Source: Otis tarda (Eukaryota > Chordata > Aves > Otidiformes > Otididae). Taken from it: a stretch of 64,000 bases of DNA. Of this stretch, positions 1 to 12,700 are shown piece by piece. Position 1 is the first letter of the stretch; every line of letters starts with the position of its first letter. The DNA lies in NCBI GenBank assembly GCA_026413225.1, contig CM048552.1, positions 167,660,053 to 167,724,052 of the forward strand, written 5' to 3'. The position numbers were made by a program, and so were the translations under genes. The notes beneath the pieces were generated by a model. It saw only the letters and a program-made list of their open reading frames with translations, searched no databases and was not told the origin of the DNA.

Positions 1-1286
1 AGATGTCACATAAGATCTTGAAAGTGAATATTCTGTGTCTGTTTGCTTGATTGAAGTTGAGATGACACAGCCTCCACACGTCAGAAAAACTGATGTGATA
101 TGTTGTTACTTTCAGGCCAAATCCTCTTAATTCTGAGACAGTAAGGAGATTGACTCGCCCTTTGTCTCTCTGTTCATAGCCCATTCAAGACTAGATAAGT
201 GTCATCAGTATGAAGAAAGTAGAGCATGAACTTTGAAAACAGAACACCAAATACATCAAGGATGCAAAAAAAAGGAACTCATGACAGGTACGTGTTAGAC
301 TAAAGTGCCTTCATCTGCTTGGCATATTTCTTATTTGTTTCCAGAAAACAAATAGGGAATTATGATTCATATGATTAAATAGACAGTCCACTGTGAGTTC
401 TGATTGCCTTACAGTAATTAATCTCAGGACCATAATGAAATTTTTAAATGCAGCTGATCATGGTCAAGTCATATATTGTTTCCTTAGCCCAGTTAGTCAG
501 TCTTTGTCATTGGTAAACATGGTCAAAGAGATCAAAACCGAAACAAAATTATATGAGCAAAATATGCAATAAAAAAAAAAGCCAAACGATGAGTTTTGTA
601 CTGTTCTTATTTGATTTGTTCTGATTTTGTAAATCCGAGTAAAAAAAAATGCCAACTAAATGGGGTTCATTTAACTTGAAAAATATATGGGCTGCTAAAA
701 ATACCAGCTGGCTTCAAAGTACACCTGGAAACCTAGAAAAAAAAAAAGTAACTTTCTTTAAATTTCAGGTAAAATATCTTTAACTCATTGGAAAAAAAAA
801 CCTAAAAAAAAAGAACTGATAAGGATTACTCATATTATTACAGAACTGTGGAACTACAGTTACAGAGGTACACTTTTTTTGAGTGAAAAATATTGTCATT
901 TTAGAGAAATGTTGTCATTATTGAAAATATACACTTGGCTTCAGGAAAATATTGAAACGCTCTTTAAAATTATAGATTTTTTAATTGTTAAGGTTGGATA
1001 TATATACATGTTTTGTTTTGTGTATTTCATGTCATTATGTATCAGTGCATAATACTCGTCTAATGAGGAGTTATCGGAACTGGACTATTTCCTAATTATT
1101 TCCTACTATTAGTATTTGATTTTTAAAATTATTACATATAGGGCAAAATTAACAGTTACATACATTTTATTTTCTAATTCAAAGATACCCTTTTTATGTT
1201 GAAATGATGTAATTAACATACCATTTCTTTGAAATATGGACAGATCTTCTTGAGCGCCTTCAGAAATGGAGGTCTACAAAGACAGG
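1..1286. other. unique AT-rich sequence, no gene seen
   Basis: This stretch is AT-rich with several A runs of 8-11. I recognise no repeat family, exon or RNA gene in it. Its right edge is the start of a solo LTR. Confidence 0.6.
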
Positions 1287-2425
1287 TGTCGTAGTTCAGC
1301 CCCAGTCGGGACCAGACTATGCAGTCTCTCTCTCATTCCCCCCCTACCCTCCAAAAGAATAGGGAGAGATAACATAAAAAAAAAAATGGCTCAAGGTTGA
1401 GATAAGGATAGGGAGAGATCCTTAAAGTTACTGTTACGGGCAAAACAGACTCGACTTGGGGAAAACTGTTCAGGAGAATGAGACAGAAAACAAGATAACC
1501 TCCATCCACCCCTCCCTCTTCCCAAGCTTAACATTATCTCTACTACCTTCCCCCCCCTCCCCAAGCGGCACAGGGGCGAAGAGAGAATGGGGGGTTGTGG
1601 TCAGTTCATCACGCATTGTTTTATACCGCTGCTTCATCGTCGAGGGAAGAACTCCTCACATTCCTCCCCTGCTCCTTTGTGAAGTCCCTCCCACGGGCCA
1701 CAGTCCTTCGTGAAACTGCTCCGGCGTGGGTCATCTCTTCCACGGGGTGCAGTCCCCGCAGAACAGCTGTCCCAGCTGGCCCTCCAGAGGCCACAGCCTC
1801 CTTCAGGCATCTGCCTGCCCCAGTGTGGGGTCCTCCATGGGCTGCAGGTGGATCTCTGCTCCTCCATGGACCTCCATGGGCTGCAGGGGGACAACCTGCT
1901 CCACCATGGTCATTGCCACAGGCTGAAGGGGAATCTTGGCCAAGAGCCACGTTACTCCTCCCCCTCCTTCTTCACTGACCTTGGTTTCTGCAGCCATTCC
2001 TCTCACAAGAAAATTTCTTCACAATAGGCTGGCAGACACCTCTCAGGATCTTTTTACATCTCATTCACATCTCCTCTATTCTCCACTTCTTGAAGCCGGG
2101 CCGGCTTCAAGACCTCCACCCAGCAGGAGGCCAGAGGGTGAGGTCTGCAAGGCCCACACGGCTCGCGCCTCCCCCTCTCTGCCCCAGCTCAACTCCTTCA
2201 CATGTTCTCTCTCTTTTTTTTTTATTTTTTTTATTTTCCCCTTCTTAAATACATTATCACAGAGGCGTTACCACAGAACATTCTGCTACCAATTGGCTCG
2301 GCCTTGGGCAGCAGTGGGTCTGCCCCAGGCCAGGCCAAGTCCACTGAACAAAGGGGAGCTACTTCTTGCAGTTTCCTACAGAAGCTACCACTGTAGCTAC
2401 CACCCCCCCAAACAAAACCAGAACA
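1287..2425 (-). mobile_element. solo LTR, family 1, about 1.14 kb
   Basis: Read on the minus strand, this element begins TGTTCTGGTTTTG (ending at 2425) and ends CTACGACA (at 1287), so it has the TG...CA ends of an LTR. The flanking pentamers are acagg (left) and acggg (right), a 5-bp target duplication with one mismatch. It aligns along its whole length with 29179-30295, which lies in the opposite orientation, and with 6431-7589. The body is GC-rich, with imperfect direct repeats around the word CTGCAGCCCATGGAGG (sense strand). No internal retroviral region is attached, so it is a solo LTR. The superfamily (ERVL or ERV1) cannot be decided by eye. Confidence 0.85.
1803..2006 (-). other. small LTR-borne ORF with LQP repeats
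   Basis: Sense to the LTR there is a 67-codon open frame starting MRGMAAETKVSEEGG. It is followed by three degenerate repeats that each begin LQP (about 13-14 residues per unit). The same frame, with the same start and stop, is open in the copy at 29582-29779. I do not recognise the peptide. It may be only a by-product of a minisatellite whose period is a multiple of three, so coding status is doubtful. Confidence 0.3.
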
Positions 2426-4895
2426 ACGGGAATATGAGGGATGAAGTTTCACTCCAAATTAACCTGGAGTTCACAAAAATTTAACAATATTTTAAGCAAC
2501 ATATTGCAATATATAACTACTGGAATTATTATTTGTTCTCTACATCAATTCAATGAAATAGAGGGATTTTTGGATTTAGGAACTCTCAGTCTAATACTAC
2601 TTTTATATCTCTCAAAGCTTAGTTAGGGACAGGAAGCAATCATAGGAATATTTCATCAGGTTGTTCAACATTTGTCTAGATCTTTGAAAAAAATAGACTG
2701 AGCTTAATAGTAGTATGGTATTGAGTGTAACACTGAAAAAAAAAGGTATACTTCAGTCTCTGAAATCTCAGTAAACTTTCTAAAGCATTTATATAGATAA
2801 TACATGACTAAAGACCATAAGAATATTTTTCTTTAGCAATGCATAGAATGTCAAACAAAAAAAAATCCACCTTCAGATATAGTGATTCCAGATACAAGAC
2901 TGCTTTTGAAGAGCATACATGAAAGTTAACTTTTCCAGAAGAAAATCCTCAGTATAATCCAGTATGAAATACAGGTTCAGATTATTGCAAGTATTTACAA
3001 GAAATATTAACTTTCTCTTTGAGTAGTTCTAGTGATTTAATTTAGATTTTACACAGACTAACCAAACCCCTTGTTAATTAAAAATTTTTCATCAGGCAGA
3101 AATCTTTTCCTTATATATAAGAATGTTTAGTCTGTATGATGTAAGAACTTAAGGAATGAAAGAAAGTTGTATTCTTGTCCACTTCACATAATTTCAAAGA
3201 AAGATGCAAGTCCCACATCTGTACAGGTTTGTGAATATACACAAAATCTTGCATTCTTTCAGCATAGTACAATCTACAGTAACTTCAATAGTGAACCAGA
3301 CCTTGAAGGCACTACCTGTCTTTCAAACTCATACAAGGTTAAAATGAATAATAATAAAGATCATAATAATTAGTATCTTAGAGCCAGCTTCATATTTCTA
3401 AAAATACCATGCTAATACAGTATCAATCACAGTGACATAACCTCAGGTATATTATAGCTACATCTTTTTGATATTTTGAATCAAGGTGATCTGGTTATCT
3501 ACCGCAAAAAGAAAACAAAAAAAACAACAAAAAAAACCCAAAACAAAACCCAAACAAAAAAAAAAACAAAACAAAAAACCCACAAGCCATCTATGACCTT
3601 TGTAATTGGATTTTGAGATGATAGCTTGGTAAATACATAGACAGTTATTAACGACTTACATCAAGTGGAAAAAGTGCAATATTATGTAACTCTGTCTTTT
3701 GCTACTGCAGTGTATTTCTGAAAGAGCTAATATGTAGATCTTCTCCTAGCAAGACTGCCTTGGGTCTTGCAGTATCTTCAACTGAAACATGAAAAGGTGC
3801 GTGTGTGTGTGTGTGTTGTCAATCGTGTTAGTCATACAAACTATTAAGATGAAAACAAAGGAAATACAACTTCTTAAAAGACTATTAAAAAGTAGTGGAA
3901 ATCACATTTTGCTGAATATCAGCATTGCTGATATGCTTAAGAGTTAAGTACTTTTTCTTCTTCTGTTAGATAAAACAGGAGTAGGGAGGACTAAAATCAA
4001 ACACAAACAAATGAGCTTTTGAGTTGCAACTAATTGTCTTTGAGGAATTTTCTTTTTACACTTTACAATGTTTAGATATTAGGATTTTTTTTTCCAAAAA
4101 TGTCTGATTGTTGTAACTGAGGCATTACTTATAACATTAAAAGCTGCACAGTTTTTGAAGGCAAAGCAGCTATGTGGGTTAAATCTCTTTCGTTAGTTAA
4201 TTAGATGAGACATCCATTTTAAAGCCTGATAAGGATCAAAAGGCTTCTACATGTCTCGCTTATGCTTTTTTTTTTTTTTTTCGGTATGTCCTACGATTTG
4301 TGCCAAAACTAGTATACAATAGGTAGCACTTACCTGTAATTGCTCAATTTCTTTTCCTCAAAATGTATTATATTGAAACTAATCACAGAAATTTTTCAAG
4401 GCAACCAGCATCACCTCTAAGGCACCACATATCTTTATATGCCATTAAAATGATCTGCTTTAAATTCTATTTCAAAAATTGATTACTTTTTTCCATCTCA
4501 ATGAATTAAAGGAATATAAATCAAATGCCCTTTTACAGAACATTCAGGACTCTGTAAGCAAGTATTAAAAAAAATAAATAAAAAAAAAAACAAAGAAAAA
4601 AATCAACCCTTTACTTGATTAATTACAACTGAGTTCAGGCATGACTGAGACACATTTCTTCCTCAGTGAAGGAGGCAAAAGGAGGAAGTCTGCATTGTTG
4701 CACAAATAATGTCAGATATTATACAGGGTAAATTCCACTTTTTGCTAAGTGGATTCCACTGCATCTAGTTACCTAATGGGGCAGGTTAATATCACAGGGA
4801 TGCTGGTAAGAACATATTCTCCAACTGCTATATATAGTTTCATTCCTGCTTTTGCAAGATGATCACCAGTCAATCAGGTACTCAGGTTCTCATAC
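2426..4895. other. unique AT-rich sequence with simple repeats
   Basis: No gene is seen. Low-complexity parts are an A/C-rich tract (about 3513-3583, built from AAAAC and AAACCC words), a short GT run (about 3799-3816), T or A runs at about 4266-4281 and 4565-4602, and a small perfect hairpin near 3917-3935 (8-bp arms ATATCAGC/GCTGATAT, 3-nt loop). Confidence 0.55.
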
Positions 4896-5447
4896 TCTGT
4901 GAAAAGCTTTAAACTAGGGACAATGAGACAGGGAGTTGATGATGCCCCCCCCCAAAAAAGTGAGGAAGTGGCAAGAAAAGAATTCAGGGTGATGTGTCCA
5001 AGAGAACTTGTAATCTACAAACAGGGATGAAGGGTGCCATCTCATGTATATGCACACAAATAAAGAGGTGTCTACACAAAAGAATTATGGGGAAAAATCC
5101 TCATAGTTTCAGCTGAGTGTCTCTGAAATGACTGTACACGAATGTGTGCAGCTCGGGGAATGAACAGGAAGAATTAGAACTTTGGATCCAGTTGCAGGAC
5201 TATAACCTAGTTGATATCCATTATGGTGGGATAGCCCAAAAGACTGGAGTGCTGCGATGGATGGATTCAGGCACTTCAGTGTGGGCAAGTTGAGAAGTCA
5301 AGGAGTTTAACTTTGTATGATATCAGTAGGAATGCACAGAGCTCTGTCTACAGACGGATGACAAGCCATCTGAAACCTTATGGATCAGGGTTAGAGGATA
5401 GACCGATGAGGGTGATACTGCAGTAAGTGTCTGCTAGAGAACACCTG

Positions 5448-6042
5448 TGTGAGGGATTTCAGTGATGGTCCATGTAGGGAGACTGTGGGCAATTACAAGC
5501 TGCACATAGCAGTGAGAACATGACCTTGGAGAGGGGAGCTAGGAGGGTTGTTATCTCAGACAGGGGAGCTAGGAGGGTTGTTATTGAGGAGTATGTTGCT
5601 CCTATCCGGGAACCACTGTTAACCAGCAGGGCATGTACTTGGCAGGCCTTGCTGCATGCTCTGGCCACGCGTGCATCAACCTGGTCAGTACACTTCCACT
5701 GAATCTGCTGAGGGTATAAACAGAAGTGGCTCAGAGCGGAGAAGAGAAAGAACACAGAGCACACTCTGCAAACAACAGAGGATGCCCTGAAGGTGCTGCA
5801 CCTACCTCCCTTCTCTGCTCTGACCCCACTGACAATCACCCTCCTGCTCGGCGGTGTCTCTGGCTTAGTCGGGTTGGTAGTCGGGTTTTCCCTCTCATAA
5901 AGGGAAAACAATACGCTAGTAACTGCTTATGCTAGGAACTGCTTATGCAAGGCTATAATAGAACAATAAATACTGTTATGCTTTTAAATATCATCTGCTG
6001 GGTGAACTTTGTGCATAGGAATCCTATGAACCAGTTACAACA
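5448..6042 (+). mobile_element. solo LTR (LTR-A) inserted in CR1
   Basis: This 595-bp block begins TGTGAGGG and ends TTACAACA. It is flanked by cctg on both sides (5444-5447 and 6043-6046), where the CR1 endonuclease sequence resumes. A TATA box (tataaa, 5715-5720) and a poly(A) signal (AATAAA, 5965-5970) lie in the right order for the plus strand. A 23-bp word is repeated with 30-bp period at 5532-5554 and 5562-5584. Positions about 5617-5879 are clearly related to the LTR at 40668-40982 inside the provirus. A 4-bp duplication would fit a class I (gamma-like) element; this is inference. Confidence 0.75.
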
Positions 6043-6430
6043 CCTGACAAAGACTTAGATAACACCTTCTTCAAACAACAGGAAGAAGCCTTATATTTGT
6101 TGACCCTAGTCCTCATGGGAAACTTAAAACCCCTGGTACTTGTTGAAAGGATAATGCAGCAGTGTACAAGCAATCCAGAAGGCTTTTGGTGTGCGTTGAT
6201 GACTACTTGCTAATATAGATGACCGAGGAATTGAGAAGGGGAAGTGCTCTGCTGGGTCTGATACTTGCAAAAAAGGATAAAATGGTGGGGAATATGAAGG
6301 TTGAGGGCTGCTGTGGCCACAGCAAAGGTGTTAGGCAGCCTGAGTGGATGAACAATGAGCTCTTCACTAAACACATATATAAAAAGGAGGCATACAAGAG
6401 GTTGAAGCAGGGTCAGGTGGTCTGGCAGGA

Positions 6431-7589
6431 TGTCTTAGCTTAGCCCCACTCAGGATCAAGCTATGCAGTCTCTCGTTCACTGCCTGCAGTGAATGGAGGA
6501 GAGATAATATAAAAAAAAGGCTCAGGGTTTGAGATAAGGACAGAGAGAGATCATTCAAGTTACCATTGAAGGCAAAACAGACTCGACTTGGGGAAAACTA
6601 TTCATTTATTATTATTAATAAAAATCAAAGTAGGATAATGAGGAAAAGAACAAAAACAACTTCCCCCCACCCCTCCCTCTTCCCAGGCTTAACTTCATTT
6701 TAATTATTTCTACCTCCTTCCCCTTCCCTGAGCAACACAGGAAGGGAATAGGGAATGGGGGTTATGGTCAGTTCATCACATGTCGCTTTCTACCGCTTCT
6801 TCCTCCTCAGGGGAAGAACACCTCACATTCTTCCCCTGCTCCAGCATGGGCTCTCTCCCACAGGCTACAATCCTTCATGAACTGCTCCAGTGCAGGTCAT
6901 TTTTCCACAGAGTGCAGTCCCTCAGGAAACAGCTGCCACAGAGCAGGCCCTCCATTGGTCACAACCTCCTTTGGTCATCCACTTGCCCTGGCATGGAGTC
7001 CTGCACAGGCTGCAGGTGGATATCTGTTCCTCTGTGAACTTCCATGGGGTACAGGGGTACAGCCTTCTTCATCATGGTCTTCACCACAGGCTGCAGAGGA
7101 ATCTTGTCAGGAGCAATATTGCTCTCTCCCTCCTTCTTTACTGACCTTGGTGTCTACAGATGTTCTTCTCACAAAAAAAAAATTCTTCACAATTAGGCTC
7201 AGGCAGATGCCTCTCAGGTTCTCTTCACATCTCCTCTATTCAATTCTTGTGATTGGGCCAGGCCAAGTCGGGCCGAAACAACAACCCAGTGGGCAGCCAA
7301 AGGGGTAGGGCCGCAAGGCCCACAAGGCTCGTGCCTCCCCCTCTCTGCCCCCTGCCTCTGCTTCTTCAAGTCTCTCTTTTTTTTTTTTTTAATTTTTTTT
7401 CCCCTTCCTAAATACATTTCTAAGAAGCATTATCACTACATATTCTGCCAACAATTGGCTCAGCCCTGGCCAGTGGCGGGTCTGCCCTAGACACAGCCAA
7501 GTCCACTGGACAAAGGGGAAACTTTTAGCAGCTTCTTGCAGAAGTTGCCAACAAAGCCCCTCCCCTGCCCCCAGTAAAAGAAATGAACA
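6431..7589 (-). mobile_element. solo LTR, family 1 (LTR-B), inserted in CR1
   Basis: It is homologous to 1287-2425 over nearly the whole length, in the same orientation. On the minus strand it begins TGTTCATTTC (at 7589) and ends CTAAGACA (at 6431). CR1 sequence of the same copy lies on both sides; aligning it across the break leaves an extra pentamer (cagga left, cagag right), a worn target duplication. The LQP-repeat frame seen in other copies is broken near its start by a length change, though the repeat part still reads without stops. Confidence 0.82.
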
Positions 7590-8165
7590 CAGAGACTATA
7601 GAAACACAGTCTGAGAATGCAAGGATGTGGTTATGAAAGCCAAGGCCCAGTTGGCATTGAATCTCACAAGGGGTCTGAAGGGCAATAAGAAAAGCTTTTG
7701 CAGGTAACTCGGTAGCAAAAGGAAAACATGGGAAAAATGCATATCTGTTTGCTGAATAAGGCAGATTACCTGGCATGACAAGGTATATGAAGAAGGCCAA
7801 GATACTTAGTGTTGCCTTTGCTTCAGTCTTGACTACTTAAGATTATCATCAGGAGTGCTAGATGCTTGAGACGTGTGGGAAATCCTGGAGACAAGAGGAC
7901 TTTCCGTTGGTGGAGGAGAGTCCTGTTAAGAATATATTTTTTTTTTTAATTGAGGTAAACAGTTCAAAGAACCTAATGGGAAGCACCCACAAGAGCCGAG
8001 GAAAGTGACTGATCTCATTGCAAGGTCACACTCTTAATTATTTTTCAAAGATCCTGGCAACAGAGAAAGGCTTCAGAGAACTGGAAGAAACCAAACATCA
8101 CTCCTATCTTCAAAAAAAGGCAGTGGGAACCTTCCCAAACTCCAAAGACCTTGGGTAGATAATTG

Positions 8166-8420
8166 AATAACAACTTCTAGCTCCTTCAGTACTCTGGGAT
8201 TAATCCCATCAGGCCCCACAGACTTGTGGACATTCTACCGGTACAGCTGATCCCTTACAATTTCAGTGTCCACAAATGGAAAGTCACTGTTCCCGCAGTC
8301 ATGGTTCTCCAGATCAGGGGACTGGGCAGCTTAAAGTCTATCCTTCACATTAAATACTGAGGCAAGTAAAGCACTGAATGCCTCAGTCTTTTCTTCCTCC
8401 TTATTTATCAGGTGATCGTC
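8166..8420 (-). mobile_element. CR1 fragment, opposite strand, inside the CR1 copy
   Basis: The plus strand here reads as the reverse complement of CR1/L3-like LINE sequence (phrases such as 'atcccatcaggccccacagacttgtg', split over 8200-8225, and 'tactgaggcaagtaaagcactgaatgcctcagtc' near 8356). The flanking CR1 reads plus. It may be a nested 5'-truncated insertion or an internal inversion. No 3' octamer end is visible, which favours a rearrangement over a clean insertion. Confidence 0.55.
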
Positions 8421-8773
8421 TCCATCAAGGACCGGTATCCAGTATAGGATGAGAGGAATCTTACTAAATTTAACCAAGGAAAATGTGCAATATTTTCACT
8501 GGGGAGGAATAACCACATGCACCAGTACATATTGAGAGCAAATGAGCTGGAAAGAAGCTTTGCAGAAAAAGACCCAAAGGTCCTGCTGGACACCAAGTTG
8601 ACTGTGGGTGACCAATGCACCCTTGTGGCAAAGAAGGCCAACAGCTTCCTGGGCTTCATTAGGAAAAGCATTGCCAGCAGGTTGAGATCATGCTACCCTT
8701 CTATTCAGTTCTAATGAGAGCAAACCTTGAGTACTGGGTCCTTTCTGGGCTTGCTGGTACAAGAGAGACATGA

Positions 8774-9332
8774 TGTCACATGACAAGTGTTCTTTGGATA
8801 TCAGACAGTAAAATGATAACAGACTGAGGATCAAGTCTAATCAACTTTATCATAATAGTATAAGTTGACAATCAATATAATTAAGCTTGAGTGAAACACG
8901 TCTAAGCATGAGGGAAAGGGAAAAGAGGAAAGCTCCCTTGTTCTATAGGCAAGGTACGACACAGTTAATGATTAATCTTACCTGCTGATGAGCAAGAGTT
9001 GCGGAACTTTTTAACCCCTCATGCTCTACATCATGACATAAGGACTTCTCCTTTTTTTTTTCCAGGCAGTATCCCTGAACCAGCCAATAAGAGCTACCCT
9101 GAATTAACACTGGCTAACCTTGTTTATGAGATTGCACCTTCTATGTTCAATCATGTGATTGACAAGTTGACATAGATACATCCTTTACAATCAAAGCTGG
9201 ATGTATCTCAAAAAGGTTGATGATCCACAGGTTTCTCTGTATGAGTTCGTTCAAGAAGCTGTGCAAGCAGCTACACTGTACGTGCATTCCATTGTCCCAT
9301 GCCATACTTGAGGCCAGAAGTGTCTCACCACA
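8774..9332 (-). mobile_element. solo LTR-like insertion (LTR-C) in CR1
   Basis: CR1 similarity stops after 'caagagagacatga' and resumes near 9340. The 559-bp insert has TG...CA ends: on the minus strand TGTGGTGAGACACTTC to CATGTGACA. Flanking pentamers are catga and catta, a possible target duplication with one mismatch; slightly longer ends are also possible. A TATA-like TTAAAAA on the minus strand (about 9009-9015) fits LTR orientation. It has no similarity to families 1 or 2 that I can see. Confidence 0.6.
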
Positions 9333-9700
9333 CATTATCATAGTGGGGTGAGTGCAGTGAAAGGCCATGAAGATTATTAAGGCCTTGAAGCATCGTTCAT
9401 GTGAAGAGAGGCTGATGGAGCTGAGACTGTTCAGCCTGGAGATTATAAGATTCAGGGGATCTTATAAATGTATAAAATAACCTGCCAAAGATGGAGGCAG
9501 TCTCTTCCCTGTGGTGACCGATGATGGAACGAGAGTTAATTAGCAAAAACTCAAATACAGCAAATCACATTTAAGCTTAAGGAAGAAATGGTTTTACTGT
9601 GAGGATGCCAAACACAGGAGAAAGTTGGCTAGTGAGGTTGTGAAGTGTTAATATTTGGAGGTATGGAAAAGGTATGTTTTAGACCTGTTTGATAATTTAA

Positions 9701-12700
9701 ATTCCTTCTCAAACCAATTAAGTGTGTGGTTAAAAAAAAAAAATCTGTTGTATCATGAAACATCTATAATCATAACGTACCAGGAAAATTACAGACTCAA
9801 AGCATGGAAGAATGTCTCCTGAACTGGAAAAGTGAATGAGGATAAATCAACATTTTGTCTAGTGATTGGAATAGCCACCTCAGTACCTTAATATTTTAGG
9901 TTTTGCAGGTCAAAATGCAACTAAGAATAAAAATCATAGATTCCTACTCTAGAGTAAGAAAACAGGGTTTTCCTCTGAGAAATTGTGGTTTTTCAGTTCT
10001 AGGCAATCGAGCAGTCCAAAGTTGAATGTGCATTTCCTGAGAAAAGTATCATAAAACCCAGTGAATTTATCAAACAAGCAAATTGGGAAATGATGCAAGG
10101 TCCATTTTTTTTTTAAAAACAAACAAACAAACAAACAAACAAACAAGCAAGCAAGACCAGAAATACTGAATTGGTATGTCCGTAACTTGATACATGCGTG
10201 TCGGGGCATTTTGGAGAATAGTTGTTTAGCATGACAGGAAATAAAAAAGGAAGAGCCATCATTTTGAGAAAAATCAGGACTTTTTAGTATTTAAGGTAAT
10301 TTGGCAAATGAGATGTGTGAGATCCTTAATTACATTAATCAGAGCCTTAAATATTTAATATAAAACTCTCATTTTCAAGCTTTCTATTATATTAAAATTC
10401 AGTGTGGTTGAAAGATTTTTCCCACCTATATGAGCCTTAATTTTGCATTTTTTAATGCTATTTGAACATATAAGCAAGATATTCTTAGATTCTATTATCT
10501 CTGAGTTAAATTCTCTGCCCTAGATCCAGCTTTTTTTTTCCCCTGTAACTGACTTGATTTAAAATATGAAAAGTGTATCAGCTGATGCAGATTTTCTTTT
10601 TGCTTCCTTAATCAGCATTATTGACAATACAAGCTGTCATCTGGCTGAAGAGATAATGATTTGACTTCATTATGTTAAACACTATAGAAATTCTCTAGTT
10701 TAAAAAATGTATTATCTGCTATAGAAAGTTATGCAATCTTCAATTTATATTAACTTTTCAGAAAATTTATGTAATTATAATAATCTTGACTAATTAGAAA
10801 AAAGAAATTAAGAAAGTTTCTACTCTTCCCTTATTAGGCAGATCTGACACTTAAAATAATTATAATTACAATTTACCCAACCTTAACAAGTCTAACTCTG
10901 CAATATATTCAGCTCGGCAAAAGTCAAAGATAATTTTTGACACTGGACACTGGATACAGAAAATGTGAGATTCAGTCTCAATACTTATTAAAAGTAAACC
11001 AAACCTTGTATAGCATAAATTAAAGTTAAATATGGAAGAAAAAAAAAATCACAATCTTTTTATTGCAAGCAAAACATTTCTAAAAAGTTGAGCTTTGCAG
11101 CTTGTAAAAACACTCTTTTGGTTAACATGACAAGCAAACAGTGAAAAATTCTTCACCAGTAAGCTCACTGAACAAGCAGTTCATATGGAATATGTACAGT
11201 ATCTAATAACTTTTAAGAACTGTAGAAGGAAAAGTGATTTTGTTGTAAACTATTCTCTTGTTTTGTTGTGTGGTCCAGCGCAGAGGTGAGAAAATATTTT
11301 AGCAAAGAATTCAGACATGCGGAAAATTAAAGCCTAAAATTCTGTGCAATTATTTTGGACAGAAAAAGCATTTCAAAATAGTAAAATGTGCATCTAAGAA
11401 GTACCAGTCTTGCTTCTAAGTACATCTATTCTATTTCTTCTACTTTTTTTTTTTAACTGCAAGTAATTGTTCATAAAAAAGAGTTGGATTGACTTCCCAA
11501 GAAAGTGAACATTTTAACATAGCACACACAACAGACAAATTGCTTTCCAGTCTCCTGTAAGACATAATACAGTCCTCTAGAGACAGAAGACTGAGCTCAT
11601 TGCTTTTTGATATTTCTCTAAAAATATTTTTTTTCACCTGTTAATTAATACTGTAGAGAAGGGGAGTCAAAAATATTCTGAGGGCAACCATGAAGTAAAG
11701 ATTTAAAAAAAAAAAAAGAATAGGTACTATGGTCATTATACAAAATCACATATACCTTTTGATTCAATCCTGCAACATAAAATACTAGGTCCACATTCTT
11801 AACTCACAGGATCTCTTGCAAACTGCTAGGAAAATCAGTGAAGTTTAGCTTTATTTAAAAATGTAACCACAACTTTATTCTAAACAATGTGCTCAAAAAA
11901 ATTGTTTCCTTGCTTGTGTTTACCTTCAAAACTCAACTTTACCTTAAACAATATGTGCATGAAACTGCTTCATAAAATGTGAGGCAAGTATCTGTGAAGA
12001 CAACTGTACACGGAAATTATGAGGATAATAATAACAGAGCTTACTCTTCAAGTCAAGAATTCATGCAAATTATAACCCAATGGGCACATTTTTTTTTCCC
12101 CAAGGTAATTACTTCACTAGGAAATAAAATAATTTTAAAAATTACATTGTTACTCTCTGTGTTCATACATTCATGCTCAAAAATACATATTATATATGAA
12201 TATAGACAGATACATGGAAATTTCTAAATCTGTATAAAATCTAAATATTATTGATATACATTTAAATATATTCTCTGATTAGCTTCCCATAAAAACCCCA
12301 CAGTCTCTCAAACAGTTAGAGATCAAATAATAGATACATTTATTTTAGTACTATCTGATTGTTCTGTTAGAAGATATTAAAATAAATGCAAAATTATTTT
12401 CTATGATAGTGACAAAAAATATCATTAACTTTTTTTTTCCTTTGGATGTAATGACAGCCAAAGTCAGTGAAGGTTATGAAGAGAAAACAAATTTTATGCC
12501 TCATTTGAGGAAAGAAATCAGGTACGCTGAAGATACAGTAGTTTGTGAAATCCTTTTTAGAAATGTGTGAGGTTATGAATATGTGAAGAAGGGAAATGAG
12601 CTAATAGGAAAGAACATAGCCATGACCTTCTCGTTTTCTCCCTTTATTAGAAATACCTCAACTCAATAAAGAAGCATATATATTTTTCTCGTATTTTGGA

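Larger units (their letters stand above)
4896..9700 (+). mobile_element. CR1 LINE copy, near full ORF2 span, interrupted
   Basis: The sequence follows the order of a CR1 ORF2 on the plus strand: 5' part of the ORF (from about 4900), endonuclease region (about 5124-5447, resuming at 6043-6430), linker (7590 on), start of reverse transcriptase (about 7800-8160), RT C-terminal part (about 8425-8773) and the 3' segment (9333 to about 9700). Stops and indels are present throughout, so it is dead. The intervals 5448-6042, 6431-7589, about 8166-8420 and 8774-9332 are later insertions: CR1 similarity resumes directly on the other side of each. Part of the RT core is missing. Recognition rests on knowledge of CR1 sequence, and segment edges are good to about 20 bp. 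Confidence 0.85.

Noticed and set aside
1595-1978. Long overlapping frames of 127, 109 and 182 codons on both strands
   Set aside because: They lie in the GC-rich centre of a family 1 LTR. Low stop density and internal repeats explain them. Only the sense LQP-repeat frame is consistent between copies.
3917-3935. Small 8-bp hairpin as a regulatory element
   Set aside because: Hairpins this short are expected by chance in 64 kb of AT-rich DNA.
5459-5911. 150-codon minus-strand frame
   Set aside because: It lies antisense within LTR-A and is not kept in the related LTR at 40668-40982.
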